Shown piece by piece: positions 12,161 through 25,700 of a stretch of DNA of 64,000 nt. The notes under the pieces were generated by a model. It was not told the origin of the DNA and did no database searches. It was given only the letters and a program-made list of their open reading frames with translations. The translations under genes were made by a program, and so were the position numbers. The number at the start of each line of letters is the position of its first letter. Positions within the stretch are counted from its first letter, which is position 1. Source of the stretch: Atopsyche davidsoni. Lineage: Eukaryota; Arthropoda; Insecta; Trichoptera; Hydrobiosidae. The stretch lies in the NCBI GenBank assembly GCA_022113835.1, contig JAILWY010000027.1:4652501-4716500 (forward strand), read 5' to 3'.

Positions 12161-12300
12161 AAAATAATGTTACAACATACTATAGCGTCAAATAAGATAT
12201 AAGTAATACATTTATAATAGTTAGCTAAAAATAAATAACGAATAATCAAACTATGTCCTTTATTTTGTCAGTTTTATAATTTACAACATTTTATTATGTG

Positions 12301-13974
12301 TCACGAGTCTGAATTTGTGTCACTGTCGCTTTCTGTCGACATAATAAATCTCTCCATTTCTACATCAAGCAATCTGTCAGCCTCAAAGTATTCATCTTCC
12401 AGGCGCTGTACGTATTTGCATTGTTTACGCCATTCATCTGGTGTAATGGTTGCAAAAGCAGCTTCCATCAATGCGACAATTTGGTTTGGTTCTTGTGCAA
12501 CATTTTTTTCTGCAACTCTTCTTTTCATGAGAGCCCATATTTTCTCAATAGGGTTTAAGTCGCAGTGGTACGGGGGTAATTTTACAACCTCATGACCTTT
12601 TTCGGCAAGTAAGTTGTCAATGGCAAAAACAGGTCGTTCTTTATTTTTCTTTATTAGAGCGTACAGCACTGGCTTTGTCCAACTATCTTCATAATATAAT
12701 CCCTTTTCTTGCAACAATTTTTGCATGTCTGATTTAAGGCTGGCCATTGTTGGCGCCTCATTGATTTGCGTGCAGTGATAAGGGGCGTTGTCCATTACAA
12801 CAATCGAGTTTTTAGGCAAGTTTGGTATAACTTTTTCAATCATCCATTTCAAAAAATTAGTTGCGTTCATGTCATCGTGATAATCCGAAGACTTTGACTG
12901 CGATTTGAATATTAGAAGTGCATTATCCACAAAACCATTTTCAGATCCAGCGTGGCCGATGATGTATCGACTTCCACCTACAGACTCAGATACTAGTAGG
13001 CCTTCCTCTTCTTCACTTTCCCAACAATTTTTAGCGTGATATGTAGGATGAATATATGTTTCATCTAAGAAGACAACAGGCCGCTTGTCAACTAATCTAT
13101 TTTTCCTCATTCTCTCAATGTATGTGGCACGCCAAGCAGTTATATCATAGCGTTCTATTAGTACTTTTCTTTTTGATTGGCAGCGTTTGAAACGAAATCC
13201 CATTTTATTCAATATTCTTCGCAGAGTTGTGTTACTTCCTTGAAAGTCAATATCCTTTCGTAATACCATGCGCAGTTTATTGATGGTTGGTAATTCTTTC
13301 TTAATGATGTAAAATTGATGTATTTTTTGTCGAATAGCACATATATCAAAATCATCAATATTATTTTTTTTCGGATGTGGTCGACTCTTTCCAGGAGTAA
13401 CAACTTTACTCGAGGATCCAATTGCTTGTTTGCTTTCTTTGGTAATCCTAGACACAGTTTTTTCAGAAACACCTGTAATAAAAAAAAACATTAACACAAT
13501 CTGATCTACATATAAATGAATCGCTAATTGTGTTGTTAATGATAAAACTCGAGAACGGCTGGACCGTTTTCAGTTTTTTAGATGTTAGTAACTCTGAGGA
13601 AGGTTTCTAAGGAGAGCAGATTTGTAAGAGTAGCCAGACAAATAGTAAAACATTTGCCGGCTTTCCACGAGCAAAGCCGGTGTGGGGCTGCTAGTTAAGT
13701 AATAATACATACATTAACATTTTATATGCATTTCTTTACTTAGTTTTTGCAAAATTAGTATTCTTTTAAACTTATTTTAGTTATTTTATTTTTCTCAAAG
13801 TACGGGTAAATATTTATTCGATGACAACTCCAAATAATTACCTGTCATGGCAGCAACTCGGGCACGAACATTATTTATTGGGATCAGAACACAGTTATTA
13901 TCCTTTTCCGCTTCACAAAACTGCTTCACCTTGAGAATTACTTCTCGGCCCACACTTTTTATCACTTTAGGCAT
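12301..13974 (-). CDS. Transposase of the DD82E-like Tc1/mariner element
   Basis: Two exons on the minus strand: 13974-13842 (44 codons plus 1 base, starting MPKVIKSVGREV) and 13472-12301, joined as ATG-ACA-G|GT and giving 434 residues. The first exon and the start of the second hold a predicted helix-turn-helix region (RVAAMTGVSEKTVSRITKES). The DDE core has D181 in VVFLDETYIH, D272 in IVVMDNAPYH and E354 in LNPIEKIWALMKRR. That leaves 81 residues between the second Asp and the Glu, against 34 in classical Tc1. The extra stretch carries MASLKSDMQKLLQEKG and KPVLYALIKKNK. The C-terminus is acidic. The frame is intact. I recall an ITm group described as DD82E (Sailor); assignment to it is from memory. 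Confidence 0.9.
13505..13694 (+). mobile_element. Non-autonomous mini-Helitron (190 bp)
   Basis: Starts with TC (TCTACATATAAATGAATCGC), ends with CTAG, and lies between A (13504) and T (13695), as Helitrons do. The 3' end has a perfect 8-bp hairpin, CCGGCTTT and AAAGCCGG around an 8-base loop (13657-13680), about ten bases before CTAG. The inner phrase ACTCGAGAACGGCTGGACCG is one I remember from lepidopteran Helitrons. It lies within the intron of the transposase gene. Confidence 0.88.
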
Positions 13975-14122
13975 AGTAAACAGTACTTTTAACGTCTTTT
14001 TTCTATTAAAATACGACAGCTCTCTTTAGCATTGCTATCACTAACAATGTAAGACATGGCCGACCTGTCAAATTTAGTTCAATTTTTCTCCGCGGGACTT
14101 CTTTCGTGGCGCGGACTCTAAC

Positions 14123-15037
14123 ATAAAATAGTCTGTAAGAAATACTGAATACGTAATTAATTATAATCGAGAAATTTAATATGAAAATATTTACTACCAG
14201 ACTTTAAATATCATATAAAAAAAAAATATTTCGTTTATTAATATTGATTTATGAATTGCCGAAAAGATTTATATATACATATATATAAATATCCTTTTTT
14301 ATGTCGTTTTAACAATTTTATTACTTAAAAATGCATTACATAAATAAATAAGTAATTTGAGCAGTTAGAAATCTGTTCTCAAATAGCCATAAAACTTTTT
14401 TTTTTAGTTGTCATAATATTTTTTTTATAGAAACACTGAATTGATGCCTCATAATGAAACATCCCTCATAGATTTCTATATAACCTCCCTGGCCTATACA
14501 AACAGCTAGTGATGTGCATAATCGATATAGTGATATCGATTACGCATCGAAAATAATATATTGAATATAAAAATAATTTATTTCTAATTTTTAAGACTTT
14601 TTTTAAATTTATTATATTATTCGGTAATTTAAATTTTCATTTATATCAGTTAATAACTCGATCATATACGGTCTTAGCAATAAATCTTTAAAATGTTTTT
14701 TCGTTTTAATAATTTGTTTTAAATAGCCAGGGATCTAACCTTTATTTTATGAAAATTTTATTTAACTCGTACACTTACGTCGCTGTGGCGTATAGTATAA
14801 TATTATCCGTTTCTTGTTAACAGGCCGTTTCTACAAGCGGTTGACAGACGCCGGATGCCGACTCGACGTTGCTGTCAAAACTCTAAACAATGTTGTGTAT
14901 CATTATTTAGAAAAATATAAACAATATATCTAGCTAAATTTATAACACAACCAGATTATAATAATATTATATCTCACATTAGTTTTAATCTGTAATTGAA
15001 AAGCTATCCTTATTACATCGTAATTCTGTAGGTCGCA
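14123..15037. promoter_or_regulatory. Upstream region of the HP1-family gene
   Basis: About 900 bp of AT-rich DNA. It contains an inverted repeat at 14515-14546 built on ATCGATAT, close to the insect DRE motif TATCGATA. A GC-richer block lies at about 14830-14880. The core promoter and 5' UTR should lie in its right part, but no TATA box is clear. Confidence 0.45.
14515..14546. repeat. DRE-like inverted repeat
   Basis: Arms TGCATAATCGATAT and ATATCGATTACGCA around AGTG; 13 of 14 positions pair. The core resembles the DREF-binding element known from Drosophila promoters. Confidence 0.7.
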
Positions 15038-17364
<2,327 letters not shown>

Positions 17365-17843
17365 AATTGTGTGACAATAAAGATAGTATTATAAGAGATT
17401 TAAGAGTTTAATTAATTAAGTATACAGTGTCAGTAAATACACAATTTTTAATGTGTTTAGTGCAATTTTTAACAGACACTGTATACTTAATAATTTTTTG
17501 TATACTTAATAAATAATTTTTACATTGTTTGGTAAATATGTCCCTTTGTGTTTTTATATTTCCTACATGACCAACGAAGTTCCTTGGATGCTCAAGAAAC
17601 CAAGAAATATTGAACCTGCCATTAGTAATTATGAGTATATTTATTACATATTAAATTTAAAAAAGAAAATTCTTTAAATAAAGAAATATTAACTAAATTT
17701 CGCTCTATAAAATTAAAAGCTTCGGAAACAATAAATAAGAAGATTATATTGAATAAAAAATACATAACTTTTTTATTGAAGTAGTGATATTGAAATAACA
17801 AACATAGTGTATGTAACAGAAGGTCATCTTTTGTAATTTTGTA
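17365..17843. other. Intergenic between convergent HP1-family gene and POLR1H
   Basis: AT-rich 3' UTR sequence of both genes, with an imperfect inverted repeat around TATACAGTGTCTGTTAAAA-type motifs at 17421-17488. No gene seen. Confidence 0.6.
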
Positions 17844-18377
17844 CTATGAGTTCTCGGTTTCTTTAAATCTGTAATATAAAAAGACAAAATTAGATATTCA
17901 TTCAGAAATAACAGTAGTATCAGATTACATATTATTTAATAAAATCAACTTACTTGCATTTTGTACAAGTGTAAAATACTGTTTGTCCTTCATCCGCTGA
18001 TCTCAATTGAAGTGTCGCGTATGACATTTTATTATTGCTACATTTAGGACAAATTCTTTCAACAACCGGACCCTCCTCTTCCTCATCAATCTTTTCTTGT
18101 TTAATGGATTTCTTTTTAACTTTATCTGGGTTGGAAGCATTAAAATGTATTGTATATTGAACTTTCATGTCACCAAATGCTACAAAAAACACAATGATTA
18201 TTTAAAAAAATAACAAAGTCTTGAGTAATAATAAAAAAAGATGGAATATTATTTATAACCTTCAGGTCCATAGTTTTGTTTACAAGTATAACAATTTACA
18301 CCTCCTTTATCAGTCAGTAACGGGAGAATTGAACCACATTTACCGCAAAACCCTGGTAAAGTTTCAAAATTTGACAT
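17844..18377 (-). CDS. POLR1H: RNA polymerase I subunit RPA12
   Basis: Three exons on the minus strand: 18377-18260, 18179-17954 and 17868-17844, giving 122 residues (human 126). The N-terminal zinc ribbon uses C11, C14, C29 and C32 (GFCGKCGSILP, VNCYTCKQ). The C-terminal TFIIS-like ribbon uses C83, C86, C111 and C114 (ERICPKCSNNKM, FYTCTKC) and carries the acidic hairpin RSADEGQT that reaches the active site. The end KETENS is spliced from a tiny last exon. Known role: stabilises Pol I and stimulates RNA cleavage of backtracked complexes during rRNA synthesis in the nucleolus. Head to head with MZT1. Confidence 0.94.
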
Positions 18378-18925
18378 GTTAATTTAATTAAATTATTATT
18401 TTTCCTGGTATATTCAACTAAGCACATGCATATCACGTCTTCAAATTTGTAAATGTTGTATTTCTGACATATGATAAGCCATAGACAAAACAAAACTCAT
18501 ATTTTATAAAACCCTATGTACACGCAGCGAGACGACTTGCGACCGATTTGCAATCAACCAACAGCAACTCTTTATTTTAGTTAATTTTTATGGTTTTGTC
18601 TAAGTAACGACACAAAAGATGATGCTATTGGCTAATTTCAAGTCAATAACGAGTTGTATCACGCTGTGTGTAAAGGGCTTTATACCGAAGTGATTTATTA
18701 ATAAATAATTCAGCAACTTGCAACACTACTAGGGGGCCTTGCCGTCTGTCAAATTTGATTATTTTACAACCATCACAACAGAAATAAAGTAATTTTATTA
18801 CAGTTATATTGTAAAGTATTTTCGATTGTTTGATAAATTTAAAATCATTTATCAATATATTTATTTGTTACTTATTGTGTCTCAGCACATGCATTAATTC
18901 AAGTATTTATTTCTAGTTTATCGCA
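18378..18925. promoter_or_regulatory. Divergent promoter region of POLR1H and MZT1
   Basis: The 548 bp between the two start codons hold both promoters. Most of it is a MITE copy (18511-18679). A splice-acceptor-like TTTCTAG (AG at 18915-18916) stands just before the MZT1 ATG, so a 5' UTR intron is possible. Confidence 0.5.
18511..18679 (+). repeat. Short hAT-like MITE, copy 2 of 3
   Basis: Left end CCCTATGTACACGCAGCGA; right end reversed, CCCTTTACACACAGCG. The inner stretch ACACAAAAGATGATGC then ATTGGCTAATTTCAA matches the copy at 9088-9226. It fills much of the shared POLR1H-MZT1 promoter. Confidence 0.65.
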
Positions 18926-19144
18926 ATGACTTCAGAGAGAGAATCTCAACTGTCTCAAGCGAAGGACACTTTTCATAATATTTTACAAATCTCAAATTTA
19001 CTTTCCACTGGATTGGACGCAGAAACTTTGACATTATGCGTGCGTTTATGCGAAGAAGGTATAAATCCAGACGCATTGGCGTCTGCTATAAAGGAAATTC
19101 GAAGAATGGCAGAGTATGAACATCACAATAAACCGATTGAATAA
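18926..19144 (+). CDS. MZT1: Mitotic-spindle organizing protein 1 (MOZART1)
   Basis: An intronless frame of 72 residues starting MTSERESQLSQAKDT. The family signature is plain: ILQISNLLSTGLDAETLTLC, then VRLCEEGINPDALASAIKE, with an MZT1-like helical hairpin. Human MZT1 is 82 aa; the difference is at the variable ends. Known role: binds GCP N-termini and activates and recruits gamma-tubulin ring complexes at centrosomes and spindles. The first ATG after the acceptor-like TTTCTAG is used. Confidence 0.95.
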   Translation: MTSERESQLSQAKDTFHNILQISNLLSTGLDAETLTLCVRLCEEGINPDALASAIKEIRRMAEYEHHNKPIE

Positions 19145-20261
19145 ATTGAAAATGTATAGCTTATTATTATAAGATATTTTTTACATATTATACGAGTTAT
19201 AACGAACTTTGGATCTTTTATTGAAGCAAGAAAGTTATATTTTTGTAATATTTATTCTGCTTTTCTGAATCAGATATTTTCATTTGTAAGTCTTGTGATA
19301 GCGATCGTTACAGTACTAAATACTTAAAGTACGAGTTTTGATGCTTATTCTCGTTTTTTTTTTAAATTGTGCTAAGATTTCTCATTACCAAAAAACAGAT
19401 CCACAGAATTCAGGCGTATTTTGAAACTTCATTAGTTGTAAATGTATTATTTTCAACTGTTCAATTTGAGACCCAGGTGATTGCACCTATCTTTATATTA
19501 GCTTTTGAGATCTTGCGAGTCTTTTCTTGTATTAAATAAGATCAAATAATAATTTATATTTTGGTTCTACATCTATAAATTTGTATATAGTCTTTATTTA
19601 TGAAAACCACAGTAAATTGTTTTGGTAAAGTGTAAATAAAATAATTTTTTCAACGATTCAATGGCAAGAGCAGCTAGCTATAGATTATCTATAGCTAGCT
19701 GCTCTTGCGTAGCAAATTATTATTAAATCGTACAAATTAACGAAACACAATTTTTACAAAAGTACCTAAATTCATAGAGAGAAAATAGAGGAATATGAAG
19801 TGATAATAAAAAATATGTATATTTTTGTAATCATTATTATTTTTTCTAAACAAAGCACATCATAATATATAGTATATTTATAGTTATAATGAAACTGCCA
19901 GCACATGTATGACTGGGTAAGAATCATTAAGCATTCATCATCTTTACTAATCATAAACTAGGAATTTATGAACAATCTTATATTAATCTCTATTTTATTG
20001 GTAGAATTTTTAATGAGTTCACATTTACATTCCTAAGAAATCGTTGATGAAATACAAATTAAAACTTTCAATGTAAAAATATATACTGAATACCTATTGA
20101 AATAAAACGCCTCACCTGGAAGATACTTATAAGTATTTCACATTTGCAAAATTAGACATCAGAAGACATCTGCGTATTGCTGAAAGTTATTAAAGTATTT
20201 GCATCCCGTTTCTTATGTACAATAAATACTTGAATGGCATTAAATGCAACTCAATATTTTC
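19145..20261. other. Intergenic between MZT1 and TIMM17
   Basis: 3' UTRs of both convergent genes. It contains a near-perfect palindrome at 19664-19708. Nothing else coding is seen. Confidence 0.6.
19664..19708. repeat. Perfect inverted repeat, 22-bp arms, 1-nt spacer
   Basis: The left arm GCAAGAGCAGCTAGCTATAG-AT (19664-19685) and right arm (19687-19708) are exact reverse complements around one T. It would form a very stable hairpin in RNA or a cruciform in DNA. It lies in the MZT1-TIMM17 spacer and is not obviously a terminator, since this is eukaryotic DNA. Confidence 0.92.
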
Positions 20262-21467
20262 TTAATTTGGAGAGGGACTGAAGCCCGGTGATCCAAGGGC
20301 TGAAGGATCTTCGAAAATTGGGGCTTGAGGTTTGAATTGTTCAGCTGTAAGTCTTGAAAACATGATTCCGATACCTTCTATTAATGCCAGCAATACACCT
20401 CCAACAATTGCACTGCCGGCCATGGCTGGAACTCCTAAAAGTCAAAACAAAGCAATTCTTTAGTGAATGCAAAATAAAAAACATAATAAAAATATAATGT
20501 TTTTTTGTGTCTTCTATCATTAATTAGTATGTATATTTAGTAATTGCCGTTAACTCTTTAATTTTATTTGTTGCTTATAATAATAAGTCTAGATTTGTCT
20601 AGTGTGTCTGAATACATGAAATAATATTTTATAAATACCATTTCTTGCTGCAAGAATGCCTCCTGTAAGGGCTCCACTCATTATGGAGTTCCAAGGATCC
20701 TCCTTCTTCCTTATGTGGACGAGAGTGCAGTCAATGGTGGAGAACATGCCTCCCCATACAGCAAAGTTCCCAGCAATGATGGGGGATCTGTGTTTCATGG
20801 CTGTTAAACTTCCCACCTAAAAAAAAGTGCATGATGAAAAATAAATGCAAATGCCTTGAAATATAAAAATTACAGATATTTTCAAATGATTTTTATGTTT
20901 TCCTGAGTGATGAGTTTATAGGAAAAAAATCCAATAAAATGAAATCAGCTCGAAAAGAGTCACTAATCACTAGTCTCTAGTCTCGAGTCTAAGAGCATAT
21001 CTTCTATGAGTGTTACTGGCCGATATCAGGTGTATCGTGAAGTTTAAATGCTTGCAATCTTTAGGACACGTTTGAAGGATTATTTTACATAATCGCACAC
21101 TCACGTTACACACTTCCATAAAATTACCTCCTCGAAAAAACCTGATCTGATAAGAGACCACAAGTGCCGACTTTTTTATCACATACATTATAAATATGAA
21201 GGAGTGCAGTTGTATTGTAGTGTTGACAGCGAATCATAAAATAACCAATATGTACTGCATGGATTTATTAACCTTGATACTAAAAAGATGCACTAAGTAG
21301 ACTTGAAAGTGATATTCACGTACCATTCGTTTGTTGAATCCTGAGGGGGCATTTCGGAACCCTTTTATAGAATGGAATATTCCTCCCCCGATGGCACCCA
21401 TCAGAAAGGCACCACCGCAGTCATCCATGATCCTCCACGGACATGGCTCTCTTGAATACTCATCCAT
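20262..21467 (-). CDS. TIMM17: Mitochondrial import inner membrane translocase subunit Tim17
   Basis: Three exons on the minus strand: 21467-21324, 20816-20639 and 20434-20262, giving 164 residues. The N-terminus [20 protein letters not shown] is diagnostic, followed by [15 protein letters not shown]. Cysteines C9, C17 and C78 are present; C17 and C78 correspond to the known structural disulphide pair. Exon 2 gives the central helices ([29 protein letters not shown]). Exon 3 gives the last membrane segment and a proline-rich tail ending SPSPN. Four membrane helices fit the Tim17/22/23 fold. Known role: with Tim23, the presequence translocase of the inner mitochondrial membrane. The residues after the third helix match the family better than any alternative splice choice. 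Confidence 0.96.
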
Positions 21468-22702
21468 TCTTTAAGTTCGGTTTCTATGAATATAAAATAA
21501 AGATTACATCTGCGATTTGTGGTGAAAAATAAATTTTTTTACTTTAATAATTGTGAAAAAACATTGTAAATACACGATTGAGGTTATGTATATATCATTG
21601 GTTGAGTAAAATGCACGAAAGAAGTTGATATTAAGATTTTAAAATAAATCAATACATCTTTAAATACTATTTACAAATATTCAGTTATAAAATAAACAGG
21701 CGTTTACTGACGATATAATGATGTGTAAAGATTAATATTTAAAAAAAATAACGCTCCAAATAAATTAAATACACTTTGATACAGAATCTTCGTTTGTATG
21801 ACTTGATAATAACCTCAAATATTGTGAATGGGAAAACTTATGATTTGAAGCTTAATTATGGATAACTGATCATATTAATCTTAGGGTATATTATTTAACT
21901 TGTATTAACACGCCGGTCATAGTAAAATATACTTACAAATCAATAAATTGTAATATTTCACGATTTATACTTTACTGACACTATGAGCGAAGTATTCGTT
22001 GTTGCAAGGATCCAAAAAGACATTGGCTAGATCTCATTATGTTACGTCATATTTAAACTTAAATGGGTACATTAATTAAATTCATTTAATATAAAGTTTT
22101 TAAGAATCTTACAATAAATTTCAAAAAACCTTTGCCAACGGTGTCTAAAATTGGGGAGTTTTTTTGCATTGAAAAATTTGACCAACGCAATCGGAGCAAA
22201 TTGACATTTCAGTGCCGTTTTGTCATTTTGATTTTTAATAGTGATCGTTGAGATTAGGTATGTATATTGAATCAACGATTTTATTTATAACGATCTAGAA
22301 TCTTCTTTCAGAAGATTGATTTTAATTGTGTAAATAAAATAATATTAAAATTATTTCAGGACTACAAAAAATGCGATTTCGAGACTAAATATTTGGATAA
22401 ATTGATTTTATAAAATATATATATTAAGTTGCAGCATACTGGTATTATTGAAGGCGCCATATTCAAGTCTAAAAATATAAACCGACTCTCATCTCGAAAT
22501 AGATTTCGTTGCTGCAGCATTTATTGCACGCGGAGTTTCCTTGAGCTTGTTTCTTTATAAAGTGCGTGTAATCCTAGACTGAATTATTTTTTTAACGTAC
22601 AAACGACAAAAGTATAATAACCTAGCTTTTTCCTCGCATAAAAAGGTACAGTATTATTCACACGATTGAGTAAAAGGGAATTGTTATTCTTTACACAGAG
22701 TC
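21468..22702. promoter_or_regulatory. Spacer between TIMM17 and the coiled-coil gene, both promoters
   Basis: 1.2 kb of AT-rich DNA shared by two divergent genes. The 22440-22620 stretch is more mixed and probably 5' UTR of the plus-strand gene. An acceptor-like TTACACAG sits just before the ATG at 22703, so the start may be in a second exon. Confidence 0.5.
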
Positions 22703-25700
22703 ATGGCGGAGACAACGGGAGAAGTAAATGTCGCCGCAGAAGCGACAAAAGAGACGACAACTGAGTCAATCCAAAACGGAATATTTCTGCCCCAAGAACA
22801 GATAGCTCAATCAATCGATGCACTGTCAACATCCGATAGTGATGAACTAAATGATATGCCCGAATTGATACCCAACGACGTGCCCTTGATCATCCCACAA
22901 AACACCCAACAAAACAAACAAATCCCAGAGGAACCGAAGATTGCTCCAGTAGAAGTGAAACCTGAAGAATGTTTGAGTGCAGCTGCTGCCGATGTGATTG
23001 CTCTTGCTGTTGATAGCGTGGTGCAACCAGTCACGAAAGAAATCACTCAGATCGTGGAAAATGGTCTTCAAGAGCACATTGTTAACATTCTAGCTCCATC
23101 AACAGAAGTACCAGCATCTTTACCATCTACTTCACCAAATTCTTCACCAGCAGCGCCAGTTTTAACCCAGGTATTTTTTTGACCGATTTATACATTTTAT
23201 GACTTCAAAATATAAATTAGTCAAAAGTTTTATTATTAAAGACGCATGTTTTCGATGCATCCAAAAAAGCTATGACTCGAATACGCCCTTAAGAGGACAG
23301 ATCCCATTGATGGATCCATTTTCGAGTTTTTTGATATTTTTAGATAAATTTTGCGAAAAATCTACTGCACCAATAAAAAAAATTTTAACGCCAATAGTTA
23401 GATACATTCCTTCGCCTACAGATAAAAATATTTTTTAATTATTAATCTAATATCTTACCGTAGGTATATAAGTAATCTTTTAATTCCAATTTATAAAAGG
23501 ACACCTACATGCTTAGGGTTCTATCGAGAAAACACATATTTATTATATTAAGAGTAAATTTATAGGAAATAAAAAAAATAACTACAGAAGAAGGAATGTA
23601 TCTAACTTTTGGCATTAAATTTTTTTATATTTATGTAATAGATTTTTCATAAAATATTTTCTAAATATATAAAAAAACTCGAAAATGGACTCATCAGAGG
23701 GATCAGCCCCCTTAAATATAAATTACTATTACACAAAAAAAAAAAATACTTATGCTACGGCTCTCCTTTATCTTGTTTGTAAAATTACCATATTCGTTTA
23801 ATATTAATTGTGTTAGAAAAAGCAACCCACGCTTACTTTTAACAATTATTATGAGTGATTTGAAAAATGGATTGACTTGTTGCTTCTCAGCATACAATGC
23901 ATACACTGAATTTTAAGAATTAAATTAGCCAAACGCATATTTAATTAATCCACATATATTATTTTAAATATGATCATAGAATCGTAGAAAAAGCATCGCA
24001 TTTGCATTTTATTTTTGTGTAATTCTTGAAGGTATAAGGTTTTTAGGAAGTGTGTCATTTATTTTCGGCTTCAAGCAAATTATGAAGTTAAACGCATTTC
24101 CCCGTCGACCTTGCCATGAATATTCACAGATTGGATCTAATTTGAGAAAAATTTTCTTCTAATAAATTTTGGTGTTGATCTACTAATGTGTTTTTACAAA
24201 GCAGGATCCTAATTCTATTGGAGCTTCAGAGATTTCTCTAACACCGTGTGAACCTTCTACATCAAGAGTGAACGTCAATTCTCTTGAAAATGCTTCTAAC
24301 GAGACTATAGAGGTATTGATATAACTTCTTAGTGAATATAAGCAGCAGAAGCTTATTTGATTCACAGTGGAGAGTAAATACTGGTTTTAAAAATAACAAT
24401 TTAAATTACATATTGTCATTCTAAGTATATTGGATATGATATGTATAGACTGGCTAACAAAAAAAATAAGCTGAGAGTAGTAAGAAAATGTAATTCGGTT
24501 TGGATCTACAGTTACCATGTACAGCATATAACCAGAATACGGTTTTCTTTGTAATAACGAATAAAGGTTTATCCTGGTTTCAAATTGAATTACATTATTG
24601 GTTTTTAATGTTATATATTAAAGCTGCTCAATCAGAAAAACTAAGCTTCCTATCGATGCATGGATATTATGACGAGTAATAAAGTTAAGTATGCAATGCT
24701 TCCAAATTAAACACAAGTTATATTTTGATATGTGAAAACTCCTTACAACAAATCAGAGTAACGAAACGTGAAATTATAAATATCAATAAATAACTAAAAA
24801 TATTTCGATAAATTCGACTAAAAAGAAATATAGATTTCATACAATTAAAATACCCATAAACGTGATTTTGATTGAAGACATAAAATAACAATTTTTAAAT
24901 TGATATAAAAATGTTTTGAGACATAGTTTTTAAATTAATACGTGTTTATTTATAGATAAGAAAACTCATGTAGTTTTTCAGTTAAAATAACAGATGCGAT
25001 AAAAAAAAAAACACAAAAAGACAAACCCATAAAAAAACAAGACCGGAAAAATACAATCTAGGGAAGCAAAATTCACAATAACCATGCAACCAATTTAACA
25101 ATTTTTTTTATTTCATTTAATTTAATTAAATTTATCTAGGGCATTTTATGCTTTTTATACTTATCTGTATACTTAAAATATCATTAAAAGTATCCATACT
25201 ATTACTATATTGATATAAATAACGAATCGTGTTAATAGAAAGAAAACTACTTTAAAATCAAAATACTTTTATATAAGTTTACAATATTACCAAGAACTCG
25301 ATAACGAGGCATTATGCAAATCTGATAATTATTATCATGTGTATTTATTTAATTATTACACCGATTAAAGAAATGCAATTGAACAAAAATGAAATGCAAT
25401 ATTATTCAACATTTTCTAGGAAGAATGGGAGAGGAGAGAAAAGGCTTTGTTACAAAAAATAACCTCCCTGGAAACACAGCAAGGTGATACAAGTGCTAAG
25501 GGCCTTCAGCTGCAATTAAAGGTATCAATTAAATAATAAAGATATAAATAAATATACTGCATCCATACGCTTTTTTCTGGATATAAAAAAAAAACTCTGA
25601 ATGGCAAAATAAATAATGGATTAAATATAAATAGTATATACAACAAACATAGTACTTATTATAGTACTTTATATATATATATACTAAATAAGACGACAAT

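Larger units (their letters stand above)
11848..14120 (-). mobile_element. Complete Tc1/mariner-superfamily transposon, DD82E-like
   Basis: A 2,273-bp element with TA duplications (11846-11847 and 14121-14122). The terminal inverted repeats are about 30 bp with two mismatches; both begin GAGTCCGCGCCAC and continue AAAGAAGTCCCGC. Inside is a transposase with one intron and no stop or frameshift, so the copy looks young and possibly autonomous. It carries two secondary insertions: a lepidopteran dispersed repeat (about 11966-12160) in the flank after the transposase stop and a mini-Helitron (13505-13694) in the transposase intron. It sits about 150 bp downstream of PRPF18, on the opposite strand. 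Confidence 0.92.

Noticed and set aside
23199..23438. 79-codon plus-strand frame as an exon
   Set aside because: Most of it overlaps the left end of the TTAA-flanked MITE and it has no splice support.
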